From assembly GCA_964433555.1 (NCBI GenBank), contig CAYSRG010000001.1, positions 62,001 to 126,000 on the forward strand: DNA of 64,000 bases, given 5' to 3'. The notes under the pieces were generated by a model. The model searched no databases and was not told where the DNA came from. It saw only the letters and a program-made list of their open reading frames with translations. Position numbers and translations under genes: made by a program. The stretch comes from Stramentimicrobium sp964433555. GTDB lineage: Bacteria > Atribacterota > Phoenicimicrobiia > Phoenicimicrobiales > Stramentimicrobiaceae. Shown piece by piece: positions 18,630 to 28,631 of this stretch. Every line of letters begins with the position of its first letter. Positions within the stretch are counted from its first letter, which is position 1.

Positions 18630-18745
18630 AAGTGATTAGTTTCGCCAGTTAAAAGTTTTCCATTTTCGGTTTTTAGCTTTTCTTAAAAAATAACATTTAA
18701 TTCTTATTGTTTTTGCTTACTCATTACTTATTACTATATATATTT
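18630..18745. repeat. Dispersed intergenic repeat, copy 2
   Basis: Second copy of the element at 651-775, lying between uvrB and uvrA. The core TTTTCCATTTTCGGTTTTTA is shared and similarity continues to TTATTACTATATATAT. Just upstream are short iterated units of the type TTAGTA/AAGTGATA. No coding potential. Confidence 0.55.
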
Positions 18746-18799
18746 TCTTCACTTAAAACAGAACACGTTATATAGGATACTTCAACTCCTGGTATTTAG

Positions 18800-20800
18800 C
18801 TATTTAAAAATCATTCTCTCTCGCTTCAGTCTTTTGATTTCATCCCTTAATAAGGCTGCTCTTTCAAAATCAAGCTCTTTTGCTGCCTGATTCATCTCGC
18901 CTTGCAGGGATTTTATTAAGGCATTCAGACTACTTTTGGGCAAATACTTTGTCTTTCCCTCACTCACCTTATCTTCCTTATCAATTTCTTCATCTCCATC
19001 CAAATCTTCAAAATAAATCATATCATCGATAGGTTTTTGAATAGTCTGGGGTATAATATTATTTTTACGGTTAAATTCTAACTGTATCTTTCTTCTACGA
19101 TTAGTTTCTGATATAGCTCTTTTAATAGAACCAGTCACCTCATCACAATATAGTATAACTGTGCCATTTACATTCCGGGCAGCTCTACCCATAGTCTGAA
19201 TCAGGGAGGTTTCTGAACGTAAGAAACCTTCTTTGTCTGCATCAAGAATGGCTACTAAAGACACTTCGGGTAAATCCAACCCCTCTCTTAATAGATTAAC
19301 GCCTACCAGTACGTCAAATTTACCTTCCCTTAGATCTTTTAAAATTTTAATCCTTTCAATGGTACTAATCTCGGAATGAAGATATCTAACCTTAATATTG
19401 ATTTCCTGTAGATATTCAGCTGTACTCTCAGCCATCTTTTTAGTCAGAGTTGTGACCAATACCCTTTCCTTCTGATAAACTCTCTTTTTAATTTCAGCAA
19501 TTAAATCATCAATCTGAAATTGAGCTGGTCTTATTATTACTTCCGGATCCACCAGTCCGGTAGGTCTTATTATCTGTTCTACAATCTGATAGCTTTTATT
19601 TATTTCGTACTTTCCCGGTGTAGCAGATACAAATAATGCCTTTTCCAGATATTTCTCAAATTCATGAAATACCAATGGCCGATTATCATAAGCAGAAGGT
19701 AATCTAAATCCAAATTGCACCAGGCTATCCTTTCTAGATTTATCCCCAGCATACATTCCTCTTAACTGAGGTAAAGTCACATGTGATTCATCAATCAGAA
19801 TAAAAAATGGTTTGGGGAAATAATCCAGCAATGTAGCTGGTGGTTCACCCGGCTTTCTTCCACTTAAATGTCTGGAATAATTTTCAACACCAGTACAATA
19901 ACTAAACTGAGATAGCATCTCAAGATCATATCTTGTTCTTTGCTCTAACCTTTCAGCTTCCAACAAATTCTTCTTTTTTTGAAAATAATCCAATCTATCT
20001 GCTAATTCTATTTTAATTGTTTCGATTGCTTCTTCTAATCTTTTCTGTGGAGTAACAAAATGTTTTGCTGGATATATAGTAATCTTTTCTTTCCTTTCAA
20101 TATTATGTCCGGTTAAGGGATCAATTTCATGAATTGCCTCTATATTGTCTCCATAAAATTCAACTCGGAAGGCATTTTCCAAATAGGCTGGGAATATATC
20201 TAAAATATCTCCTCTTACTCGAAAATGACCTCTTTGAAATTCGATATCATTTCGTTCATATTGTATGTCTATTAATCTTTTTGTTACCTCTTCTAACTCC
20301 AATTGCTGATTCTCTTCCAATAATACAACCAGCTGAGAAAAATCAGTGGGAGAACCAAGACCATAGATACAGGAAACACTGGACACTATAATAACATCAT
20401 TTCTCTCCAGCAAAGAAGCAGTTGCCAACAAGCGCAATCGATCAATTTCTTCATTTATGGAGGCATCCTTTTCAATATAGGTATCAGTCCTGGGAATATA
20501 TGCCTCTGGTTGATAATAATCGTAATAACTGACAAAATAACCTACTGCATTATTAGGGAAAAACCGCCTGAATTCACTGCAAAGCTGAGCTGCTAGTGTT
20601 TTATTATGAGAAATAACCAGGGTCGGTAATTGTAAATACTGAATGATATTAGCCATAGTATATGTCTTCCCTGAACCGGTAACACCGAGTAAGGTCTGGA
20701 TGTCTTTCCCTTCCTGAAAGCCCTGGCATATTTTCAGTATGGCTTCTGGTTGATCCCCCTGGGGGGAATAGTCAGATATGATTTGAAATTTTCTGCTCAT
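18800..20800 (-). CDS. uvrB: Excinuclease ABC subunit B
   Basis: Damage-verifying helicase-like subunit that is loaded by UvrA and recruits UvrC. Motifs: Walker A LLGVTGSGKTYTMANI, the beta-hairpin region YYDYYQPEAYIPRTDTYIEKD, the DEAD-type box ILIDESHVTLPQ, motif VI QTMGRAARNVNG, and a C-terminal UVR motif (LIKSLQGEMNQAAKELDFE). Length (666) is standard. It is transcribed toward uvrA. Confidence 0.97.
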   Translation of the reverse strand: MSRKFQIISDYSPQGDQPEAILKICQGFQEGKDIQTLLGVTGSGKTYTMANIIQYLQLPTLVISHNKTLAAQLCSEFRRFFPNNAVGYFVSYYDYYQPEAYIPRTDTYIEKDASINEEIDRLRLLATASLLERNDVIIVSSVSCIYGLGSPTDFSQLVVLLEENQQLELEEVTKRLIDIQYERNDIEFQRGHFRVRGDILDIFPAYLENAFRVEFYGDNIEAIHEIDPLTGHNIERKEKITIYPAKHFVTPQKRLEEAIETIKIELADRLDYFQKKKNLLEAERLEQRTRYDLEMLSQFSYCTGVENYSRHLSGRKPGEPPATLLDYFPKPFFILIDESHVTLPQLRGMYAGDKSRKDSLVQFGFRLPSAYDNRPLVFHEFEKYLEKALFVSATPGKYEINKSYQIVEQIIRPTGLVDPEVIIRPAQFQIDDLIAEIKKRVYQKERVLVTTLTKKMAESTAEYLQEINIKVRYLHSEISTIERIKILKDLREGKFDVLVGVNLLREGLDLPEVSLVAILDADKEGFLRSETSLIQTMGRAARNVNGTVILYCDEVTGSIKRAISETNRRRKIQLEFNRKNNIIPQTIQKPIDDMIYFEDLDGDEEIDKEDKVSEGKTKYLPKSSLNALIKSLQGEMNQAAKELDFERAALLRDEIKRLKRERMIFK

Positions 20801-21176
20801 AGAATAAGCCTTTCTCTTTAATCTGCCTTGCTACCAAATAATAAATAAATTCTTTTCTCACTCTCCCAATTCCAAGAAAGCAAAAAATATCTAATCTCAT
20901 TCCAAACAGAAGATAGCCAAAGGGACGAACTTTCCCCTAATCCCTCTTTCCTATTTTTTTATTACACTCGGGCTTTAGATAAAATTTTCTTTGACCATCC
21001 GGTTATTATAGAATTTAAATATCGTCTTAAAAAAACTTTTTTAAAGCAACGGGATTTTTCATATTTCTGATGCTCTAAATTATATCACAAACTATAACTC
21101 AATCAGGGTATCTATCTGAAAAATGAAGAAAAGCAACCAAATTAGGTAAACAGCTCAGTTAGCTAAAAAGATAGGG
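20801..21176. other. Intergenic region between coaE and uvrB
   Basis: About 375 AT-rich bases with no ORF, tRNA or recognised RNA motif. A short run around 20930-20960 (GGGACGAACTTTCCCCTAAT) faintly resembles the GGA-TTCCCC elements at 3418 and 63925 but is too diverged to call. It presumably holds the uvrB promoter on the minus strand. Confidence 0.4.
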
Positions 21177-21812
21177 TTAAATTCTAAAATCAATTTTTTC
21201 TGCAAGTGATTTTTTTAATTCTTGCCATACTTGCCGTACCTGTTTTTTAGTTTGAACAAGGGAAAAGCAATTATTAATGACATAGTCTGCCTGCTGAAGC
21301 TTTTCTTCCATAGGCATCTGGAATTTAATTCTCTTTATAGCTTCTTCCTCAGTGAGACTATTCCTGATTAGAAGTCTCTTTAATTGTTCTTCCCAACTGA
21401 GATATACCACAATTATCTTATTCATCATAAATTCTAGATGAGCTTCAAATAATAGAGGCGCTTCAATAATACAGATTAACTCTTGATTACCATTATTCCT
21501 CATCTGATTAATTTTCATATTTATAATTGCTGTAATTTCTGGATGGGTTATTTTATTTAATATTTCTAATTTTTCTTTATCCGCAAAAACGATCCTGGCT
21601 AATTCTCTGCGATTAATCTCCTGATTATCATACAATATCTCTTTTCCAAAATACTCCACAATATTTTGCCAGGCTTTTTTTCCAGGACGAACAATTATAC
21701 GGGCAATCTCATCAGCATCAATTACCTGTGCTCCTAATTGCTTAAACATTTTAGCAACGGTTGATTTTCCAGAGACAATTCCACCTGTTAATCCAACAAT
21801 TAGCATCTTCAA
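21177..21812 (-). CDS. coaE: Dephospho-CoA kinase
   Basis: Last step of CoA synthesis, phosphorylating the 3'-OH of dephospho-CoA. P-loop GLTGGIVSGKSTVAKMF, then VIDADEIARIIVRPG and the lid region QMPMEEKLQQADYVINN. Length 211 is typical. The start is a TTG at 21812, 9 bases after AGAGG; the ATG two codons later is the alternative. It follows polA by about 40 bases, the polA-coaE order common in Firmicutes (there with mutM between). CoaBC at the other end of the window provides an earlier step of the pathway. Confidence 0.94.
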   Translation of the reverse strand: MKMLIVGLTGGIVSGKSTVAKMFKQLGAQVIDADEIARIIVRPGKKAWQNIVEYFGKEILYDNQEINRRELARIVFADKEKLEILNKITHPEITAIINMKINQMRNNGNQELICIIEAPLLFEAHLEFMMNKIIVVYLSWEEQLKRLLIRNSLTEEEAIKRIKFQMPMEEKLQQADYVINNCFSLVQTKKQVRQVWQELKKSLAEKIDFRI

Positions 21813-21854
21813 GAGATTAAACCTCTCTTTTTTAGAAAATTTACTTATTCTCCA

Positions 21855-24530
21855 TTACAAGTCTCCCCAGCGATAACCATTCTTAAAATTCACTTTTAAC
21901 GGTATATCCAGATGTAAACAATTCTCCATTATATCTTTAATTATAGCCTGCCTCATTTCCAACTCTGATTTTGGAATTTCAAAAATCAGTTCATCGTGAA
22001 TTTGTAAAATTAAACCACTGCATTGATTTAATCTCTCCATTTTGGTGTTTATTCCAATCATAGCTATTTTAATTAAATCTGCTGCTGTACCCTGTATGGG
22101 GGTATTAATAGCGGTTCGCTCGTAAAATTCTCTGATTGATTTATTGGGACTATTAATACCATCCAGATATCTGATTCGATTTAACATAGTTTTGACATAT
22201 TTATCTTTTCTAGCAATCTCAATCTGCTTATCAATATATTCTTTAACCCTATGATATCTCTGAAAATAGGCTTCAATATATTGCTCGGCATATTCTCTGC
22301 TTATTCTGAGATTATTAGCTAAACCATAACTACTCATACCATAAATAATCCCGAAATTAATAGTCTTAGCAATTCTTCTCATCTCCTCACTGACCAGATT
22401 TAAATCAATATTAAATAATTGTGCCGCTGTATAGGCATGAATATCATTCCCCTTTAAGAATGCCTCCCTTAAACTCTCATCCTGAGATAAATGTGCCAGA
22501 ATTCTCAGTTCAATCTGGGAATAATCTGCAGATAAATAAATATTCCCTTCCTCGGCAATAAAAGCATTCCTAATAGCACGACCCAATTCAGTTCGTACCG
22601 GTATATTCTGTAAATTAGGATTATTACTACTTAATCTTCCAGTTGTGGTGCCGGTTTGATTAAAACAAGTATGAATCCTACCGGTTTGAGGATTTATTAA
22701 TCGTGGTAATTTATCAATATAGGTGTTCTTTAATTTCTCCAATTCACGATATTCAAGTATTTTAGCTACAACTTTATGCTTTTCAGATAATTCCGATAAA
22801 ACCTGCGCATCAGTTGAATAGCCAGTCTTGGTTTTTCTTACAGTGGGAAGTTTCAGTTTTTCAAATAAAACTTGACTTAACTGTTTGGGTGAATTTAAAT
22901 TGAATTCACCACCAGCTAAATTAAAAATATCTGCCCTAATTCCAGCTATTTTCTGGGAAAATTGCTGGGACATCTTTTTTAAAAAGATATTATCCAGCTT
23001 GATTCCCCTTTTTTCCATCTGGTAAATTATTCTGATTAGAGGGAGTTCAATATTCAGATAAAGTTTATCCAGATCATTTTTGGAGAGTTGTTCCCATAAT
23101 ATCGGTTTTAAGGATAATAAAGATTTGGTCTGCCAACATATTTCCTGTTCCTGGTCAGTAAAATGTTTTTCCTGCCCACCATTCTTATCAGTATCACTCT
23201 CTTCGATTAAGTAATCCTGTATTATCTTGGTCAAATTGTAATCTTGTTGGGAGGGATTTAATAAATAGGAGGCTATCTTAATATCAAAATAAGGAAGCTG
23301 AAAAAAATCAATATCATTATATAAATAAGCCCAGGAATTCTTCAAATCAAAGCCAATCTTCTCAATCTTTCCATCTTGAAATAACTCTCTCAACTTGCTT
23401 AGTATTAATTCTCTGGAAAGATACCTATCTGTTCCTATCAGTATATCATTGCTATTAATTCTTAATAAAAACGATTCATCCAGAAGGCTAATGACGATAC
23501 CTTTAAGTAAGTTATGAGAAGCAGACTGATACGTCTCTAGCAAAAACGAAAGATAACCTTCTAATTTAATCTTCTGGCATAATTTTATTAACTGCTCTTC
23601 GTTTAAAATTTCCTCATATTCTACTATACTCTTTTTTATTTTTTTATTATTTTCCCCTTTATGGGGAATCTTCTCTATCAACTTTTTAAATTCATATTTT
23701 TGAAACAAGGCTCTTATTTGTTCATAATCTGGTCCAGTATAAGCAATTCTGGGTAATTTCAAATCAATATCAACATCTCTCTTAATCATAGCTAATTTTT
23801 TACTTAATCTGGCCTGCTCTTCATATTGGAATATTTTCTCTCTGATGGATTTATTTTCTATCTGGTGAGAATTCTTAATTATTTCTTCCAAACTACCGTA
23901 TTGCTGGATTAGTTTTTGAGCGGTTTTTTCTCCAATCCCAGGAACTCCTGGTATATTATCAGACGGATCTCCTTTGAGACCTATGTAATCGGGAATAAGA
24001 TGAGGAGAGAAGCCAAGCATCTTTTCAATAGATGCCAGGTGATGTTGTTTAACCTGAGTTACTCCTTTTTGCATCAATAATATTTCTGTATCTTTATCTG
24101 CCAGTTGTAATAAATCCCGGTCACCGGTAACAATAACCGGTTTATATTCACTATCTTTTGTTTTCTGAACTATAGTGCCAATAATGTCATCAGCTTCATA
24201 CTCTTCAATTTCAACTGACGGAATATTAAATTTATGCACGATTTCTTTAATAATGGGTAATTGTTCAATTAATTCCGGAGGCATTTTTTCTCTCTGTGCT
24301 TTATACTGGTCATACTGTTTATGGCGAAAGGTTGGTTTGGGAGTATCAAAGGCAATTATGAGACCATCCGGTTTTTGCTCTTCTAATAATCTTAATAATA
24401 CCAGAGTAAAGCCATAGGCAGCATTAATAAGCTGCCCATAGGAAGTTGTTAACCTGGGTAAGGCAAAAAAAGCACGATATATTAATCCCTGTCCGTCAAT
24501 TAAAAATAATTTTTTGGTCTTTTTTATCAT
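21855..24530 (-). CDS. polA: DNA polymerase I
   Basis: Repair and Okazaki-fragment maturation polymerase. N-terminal 5'-3' exonuclease (FLIDGQGLIYRAFFALP, EYEADDIIGT, VTGDRDLLQL, helix-hairpin-helix GVPGIGEKTA), a central 3'-5' exonuclease-like domain (about 310-480) and a C-terminal family A polymerase (LSADYSQIELRILAHLS, RRIAKTINFGIIYGMS, LQIHDELIFE). In the central domain the DxE catalytic motif is not visible (LSFLLET occupies its place) and the second motif reads FDLKNSWAYL, so proofreading is probably lost, as in Taq and Bst polymerases. Length 891 is standard. Confidence 0.96.
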   Translation of the reverse strand: MIKKTKKLFLIDGQGLIYRAFFALPRLTTSYGQLINAAYGFTLVLLRLLEEQKPDGLIIAFDTPKPTFRHKQYDQYKAQREKMPPELIEQLPIIKEIVHKFNIPSVEIEEYEADDIIGTIVQKTKDSEYKPVIVTGDRDLLQLADKDTEILLMQKGVTQVKQHHLASIEKMLGFSPHLIPDYIGLKGDPSDNIPGVPGIGEKTAQKLIQQYGSLEEIIKNSHQIENKSIREKIFQYEEQARLSKKLAMIKRDVDIDLKLPRIAYTGPDYEQIRALFQKYEFKKLIEKIPHKGENNKKIKKSIVEYEEILNEEQLIKLCQKIKLEGYLSFLLETYQSASHNLLKGIVISLLDESFLLRINSNDILIGTDRYLSRELILSKLRELFQDGKIEKIGFDLKNSWAYLYNDIDFFQLPYFDIKIASYLLNPSQQDYNLTKIIQDYLIEESDTDKNGGQEKHFTDQEQEICWQTKSLLSLKPILWEQLSKNDLDKLYLNIELPLIRIIYQMEKRGIKLDNIFLKKMSQQFSQKIAGIRADIFNLAGGEFNLNSPKQLSQVLFEKLKLPTVRKTKTGYSTDAQVLSELSEKHKVVAKILEYRELEKLKNTYIDKLPRLINPQTGRIHTCFNQTGTTTGRLSSNNPNLQNIPVRTELGRAIRNAFIAEEGNIYLSADYSQIELRILAHLSQDESLREAFLKGNDIHAYTAAQLFNIDLNLVSEEMRRIAKTINFGIIYGMSSYGLANNLRISREYAEQYIEAYFQRYHRVKEYIDKQIEIARKDKYVKTMLNRIRYLDGINSPNKSIREFYERTAINTPIQGTAADLIKIAMIGINTKMERLNQCSGLILQIHDELIFEIPKSELEMRQAIIKDIMENCLHLDIPLKVNFKNGYRWGDL

Positions 24531-24719
24531 CTCTAATACTCTTATTATTTATAAATAAACGATTATTCGCTTAGCAGATGGCCTTGATAATCCTGAGACA
24601 ATACTTACCATGAAAGTGGTTTTAATAAAACAATAAGATATACAAATTTACCTATTATTTATTAAGATATCACCACAAATAAAACTAACAGAACTATTAT
24701 TTTATTAATAGTCATTAGC

Positions 24720-24748
24720 TTGACATTGGCAATAGTCTAATCTATAAT
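24720..24748 (+). promoter_or_regulatory. Sigma-70-type promoter of tRNA-Leu
   Basis: Exact consensus TTGACA (24720-24725) and TATAAT (24743-24748) separated by 17 bases, ending 19 bases before the tRNA 5' end. It implies a short leader and strong constitutive expression. Confidence 0.92.
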
Positions 24749-24767
24749 TTTTAAGATACTTTTTAAC

Positions 24768-24856
24768 GCCGAAGTGGCGAAATTGGTAGACGCACTGGAC
24801 TCAAAATCCAGCGAGCCTCACAGCTCATGTCGGTTCGACTCCGACCTTCGGCACCA
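24768..24856 (+). tRNA. tRNA-Leu (anticodon CAA)
   Basis: Acceptor arms GCCGAAG and CTTCGGC pair perfectly and the CCA end is encoded. The anticodon stem CTGGA/TCCAG holds the loop CTCAAAA, giving anticodon CAA for UUG codons. The long variable arm and 89-base length are those of a class II tRNA-Leu. It faces dnaE, whose stop codon is only 3 bases beyond the CCA end. Confidence 0.97.
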
Positions 24857-24859
24857 TAT

Positions 24860-27800
24860 TTAAATTTTGCCCGAATCTTCATTTTCTAGCCACACCCTGG
24901 TTTGAATTAAACAATCCTTTATTTCTTTTACTAATCCTTTATTATATTTTACTCTTAATTGTTCATCGACATAATGATGATATCTTCTTAGGCCAGATTT
25001 AAAATGTATTATAACTCGATCTGATCCTGGGTATTTTTGTAATATTTCTTTTAAATCATCTAATTTCTCTGGTTCAAGCCCAGCTACATCTACTTCTATA
25101 TGTAAACAGTGCTCACCTTTTACTTTTTTCTTTCCCCTGTTTAAATTGTTTTTCTGATATTCCTTAATCGGGATGATTGACTCTGCCAGTAACTTCATAT
25201 TTACTTCCATAGCGTCCAGACGCCCTTCTACTATAACTACGTTCTCTTCTCTGAGCACTTCTTTGCACTCCTCAAAGGTTTTAGGAAAAACAATAATTTC
25301 AATAGTACCATGCAAATCCTCCAGGGAAAAATAAGCCATTACATTTCCATTTTTGGTGGCTTTTCTTCTTATATTGGTAATTACACCTCCCAGAATGACA
25401 TGGCTTTTATCAGAAAAATCTTCCAGATTAGCAGAATCAGCATTGACAATCTCAGTCAATTTTTCCTGATAATCCTCCAAAGGATGATGAGATAGATAAA
25501 AACCAAGAGTTTCCTTTTCCATAGTTAAAAGTTCCTGGTCGGTAAATTCTGGCACTGCTGCCGAAGTAAAGACATCCTGAAGATCTTTCATAAGACCATC
25601 ATTTTTTACCATAAAAAGGCTGGCCTGACCATTTCTTTTTTCTTTTTGCTTATCCTGAGCTATCTGAATCGACCTTTCTAAAATTGACAACAGTTGAGCC
25701 CTAGAAGCTTTAAGTGAATCAAAAGCACCACATTTTATTAAACTCTCTACAACCCTCCTATTGATGGTCCTTAAATCCACTCTCTGGCAAAAACCAATTA
25801 GAGATGAAAATAAACCACTTTCTCTTCTTTCTTTAATAATACTTTCAACCGCAGCCCTACCCACATTCTTAACCGCTGCCAGACCAAAACGTATGGTTTG
25901 TTTATCTACCACAGTAAAATCAATCAAGCTTTCATTGATATCTGGAGGTAATATTTTTAAGCCTATATTCTGGCACTCTTTAATATATTTCACCACCTTA
26001 TCAGTATTTTGCATAATACTGGTAAGTAATGCTGCCATATATTCTACAGGATAATGCGCTTTCAGATAGGCAGTCTGATAAGATAGAAAAGCATAGGAAA
26101 CACTATGAGATTTGTTAAATCCATATCCGGCAAAATAAGCAATAAGATCGTATATATCTTCAGCAGTCTTTTTCTCAATATCATTTTTAACAGCACCTTC
26201 GATGAATTGTTTTTGCTGTTTTTTCATTACTTCTTTTATCTTTTTGCCCATTGCCTTCCTCAAAATGTCTGCCTGACCGAGGGAATAGCCTGCCAATTGG
26301 CTGGCAATTTGCATAACCTGTTCCTGATAGACAATTACCCCATAAGTATCCCTTAAAATTAGTTCCAGTTTGGGATGTAAATATTTAATTTCTACCTTCC
26401 CTTTTTTCCGATTTATAAAATCATCAATCATGCCGCTCCCTAAGGGACCAGGTCTAAATAGTGCTAAAAGAGCAGTTATATCTTCGATATTCTTCGGTTC
26501 CATTCGTTTTACCAGGTCTGTCATTCCAGAACTTTCTAATTGAAAGATGCCGCAACACTCTCCTTTTGCCAGGATTTCATAGACCTTCTCATCATCTAAG
26601 GATATTTCATCTATATTTATTATTTCACTCCTGGTTTTTTTAATAATTTTTATAGTATTGTTAATCACCGAGAGAGTCCTCAATCCCAGGAAATCCATTT
26701 TTAATAATCCCAGTGATTCTAAATCTTCAGCTGCATATTGGGTAGAAATTTCCCCTTCAGATGTTAGTTGGAGAGGAACAAAATTAGTCAATGATTCTCG
26801 CGATAGAACCACTCCAGCAGCATGGGTGGAAGCATGACGGGACAAACCTTCCAATTTTGATGATATTTCAATCATCTTCTTAATGATAGCGTCATTTTCC
26901 ATTCTATTTTTTAATTCAGGTTCAATCTGTAATGCTTTCTCTATGGTCATCTTGGGATCCATAGGAATAAGTTTAGCAATCTTATCCACCTGCCCATAGG
27001 GAATACCCAGGGCTCTACCAACATCTCTAATTACCGCTCGAGCAGCCATTGTTCCAAAGGTAATAATCTGAGAAACTTTATCACGCCCATATTTTTTACT
27101 AACATACTCAATTACTTCTCCTCTTCCCTCAAAACTAAAATCAATATCAAAATCAGGCATACTGATTCTTTCTGGATTGAGGAATCTTTCGAAGAGCAAG
27201 TTATAATCGAGAGGATTAATATTAGTAATATTCAGACAATAAGCTACCAGACTACCAGCTGCTGAACCCCTTCCCGGACCAACCATTATATTATGGTTTT
27301 TAGCATAATTAACGAAATCCCATACAATTAAGAAATAAGTAGCAAAACCCATTTTTTTTATAATGGATAATTCATAATCCAAACGATCCTTGATTTCACC
27401 TTCAAGATGTGCAAATTTTCGTATTGCTCCTTCATAACATAGTTGCTTTAAATAATCATAATCAGTAAGGTTTTCCGGTAAGCTAAAGTCAGGTAGATGG
27501 GCATTTTGAAAATCTATTTCCAGATTACACTCCTGAGCAATTTTGCAGGTATTATCCAGTGCCTCAGGAATATCAGCAAAATGTTGCTGCATCTCTTCCT
27601 GGGTATTAAAATAAAAATCATCAGTACTAAATTTCATACGATCAGGATCATCAAGATTAGTAGCAGTTTGAATACATAATAAAATATCATGAGCTTCATA
27701 ATCTTCTTGGTCAATATAGTGTACATCATTGGTAGCTACCAGGGGAATCTGCAGTAAATTACCCAGTTTGACTAGTTCCTGATTAACCTTAATTTGTTCT

Positions 27801-28351
27801 GGCATAGTATTGTTTTGTAACTCTAGATAAAAATTACCCTTACCAAATATTTCCTGATAGGATAGAGCTAATTCCTTAGCTTCAGTAAAATTATTTTGTA
27901 ATATAAGGCGAGGTATTTCTCCTTTCAGGCAAGCTGATAGCCCAATAAGCCCTTCACTGTATTCTCTTAATATTTCTTTATCTATCCTTGGTTTATAATA
28001 GAAACCCTCCAGAAATGATTTGGTAACTAATTGAATAAGATTCTGGTATCCAGTCTTGTTCTTGACCAGAAGAATTAAATGACTTGGTGATTCCTTCTTA
28101 CCATTGGATTTATCCTTTCTGCTATGAGGAGCAATGTAAACTTCACAGCCAATTATTGGTTTAATATTATTGGCAACAGCTTCTTTATAAAACTGTATAG
28201 CGCCATACATAACTCCATGATCAGTCAGAGCTAAAGCAGACATATTATTTTCTTTGGCTTTTTTAATTAATTCTTTTATGCGGCATGCTCCATCCAGAAG
28301 ACTATACTCAGAATGAACATGTAGATGGACAAATCTTGATTTTTCAGACAT
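24860..28351 (-). CDS. dnaE: DNA polymerase III alpha subunit (DnaE)
   Basis: Replicative C-family polymerase. N-terminal PHP domain (FVHLHVHSEYSLLDGACR, ALTDHGVMYG), polymerase core with GPGRGSAAGSLVAYCL and PDFDIDFSFEGR, finger region with KKIKEVMKKQQ, tandem helix-hairpin-helix part and an OB-fold at about 990-1065 (VILGGVITNIRRKATKNG). Length 1163 is normal for DnaE and it lacks the exonuclease insertion of PolC. The PHP metal residues look intact, so intrinsic proofreading is possible. It is a single-gene unit convergent with tRNA-Leu. Confidence 0.97.
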   Translation of the reverse strand: MSEKSRFVHLHVHSEYSLLDGACRIKELIKKAKENNMSALALTDHGVMYGAIQFYKEAVANNIKPIIGCEVYIAPHSRKDKSNGKKESPSHLILLVKNKTGYQNLIQLVTKSFLEGFYYKPRIDKEILREYSEGLIGLSACLKGEIPRLILQNNFTEAKELALSYQEIFGKGNFYLELQNNTMPEQIKVNQELVKLGNLLQIPLVATNDVHYIDQEDYEAHDILLCIQTATNLDDPDRMKFSTDDFYFNTQEEMQQHFADIPEALDNTCKIAQECNLEIDFQNAHLPDFSLPENLTDYDYLKQLCYEGAIRKFAHLEGEIKDRLDYELSIIKKMGFATYFLIVWDFVNYAKNHNIMVGPGRGSAAGSLVAYCLNITNINPLDYNLLFERFLNPERISMPDFDIDFSFEGRGEVIEYVSKKYGRDKVSQIITFGTMAARAVIRDVGRALGIPYGQVDKIAKLIPMDPKMTIEKALQIEPELKNRMENDAIIKKMIEISSKLEGLSRHASTHAAGVVLSRESLTNFVPLQLTSEGEISTQYAAEDLESLGLLKMDFLGLRTLSVINNTIKIIKKTRSEIINIDEISLDDEKVYEILAKGECCGIFQLESSGMTDLVKRMEPKNIEDITALLALFRPGPLGSGMIDDFINRKKGKVEIKYLHPKLELILRDTYGVIVYQEQVMQIASQLAGYSLGQADILRKAMGKKIKEVMKKQQKQFIEGAVKNDIEKKTAEDIYDLIAYFAGYGFNKSHSVSYAFLSYQTAYLKAHYPVEYMAALLTSIMQNTDKVVKYIKECQNIGLKILPPDINESLIDFTVVDKQTIRFGLAAVKNVGRAAVESIIKERRESGLFSSLIGFCQRVDLRTINRRVVESLIKCGAFDSLKASRAQLLSILERSIQIAQDKQKEKRNGQASLFMVKNDGLMKDLQDVFTSAAVPEFTDQELLTMEKETLGFYLSHHPLEDYQEKLTEIVNADSANLEDFSDKSHVILGGVITNIRRKATKNGNVMAYFSLEDLHGTIEIIVFPKTFEECKEVLREENVVIVEGRLDAMEVNMKLLAESIIPIKEYQKNNLNRGKKKVKGEHCLHIEVDVAGLEPEKLDDLKEILQKYPGSDRVIIHFKSGLRRYHHYVDEQLRVKYNKGLVKEIKDCLIQTRVWLENEDSGKI

Positions 28352-28453
28352 ACTATTTTCTCACTTTTTAAAGGTTAAGGTAGTTCACCCAAAATTTATC
28401 ATATCAACCTATAAGAAAATTTTAAAAGTAGCAAAACCTATCACCTTAAAGAT

Positions 28454-28482
28454 ATTATATACTAATTTGAATTGGTTTTCAC
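28454..28482 (-). promoter_or_regulatory. Probable dnaE promoter
   Basis: On the minus strand GTGAAA (28482-28477), 17 bases, then a perfect TATAAT (28459-28454). It lies about 100 bases upstream of the dnaE start and downstream of the pfp terminator. Confidence 0.55.
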
Positions 28483-28516
28483 ACTAAAAGCCAATTAATT
28501 AGTAAACAAACAAGCA

Positions 28517-28552
28517 ATATAATGGGAAGCCAATTGAGGCTTCCCATTATAT
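28517..28552 (-). terminator. Strong intrinsic terminator after pfp
   Basis: A perfect 15-pair stem with arms ATATAATGGGAAGCC and its complement and a 6-base loop AATTGA. On the minus strand it is followed by TGCTTGTTTGTTTACT. It separates pfp/fba from dnaE. Confidence 0.85.
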
Positions 28553-28631
28553 TTTATCTTCTATTGTTTATTATCAATTAAATATGTTGCTCTAAATAAA
28601 AATATACCAGACCATTACATTTTTTTAATTA

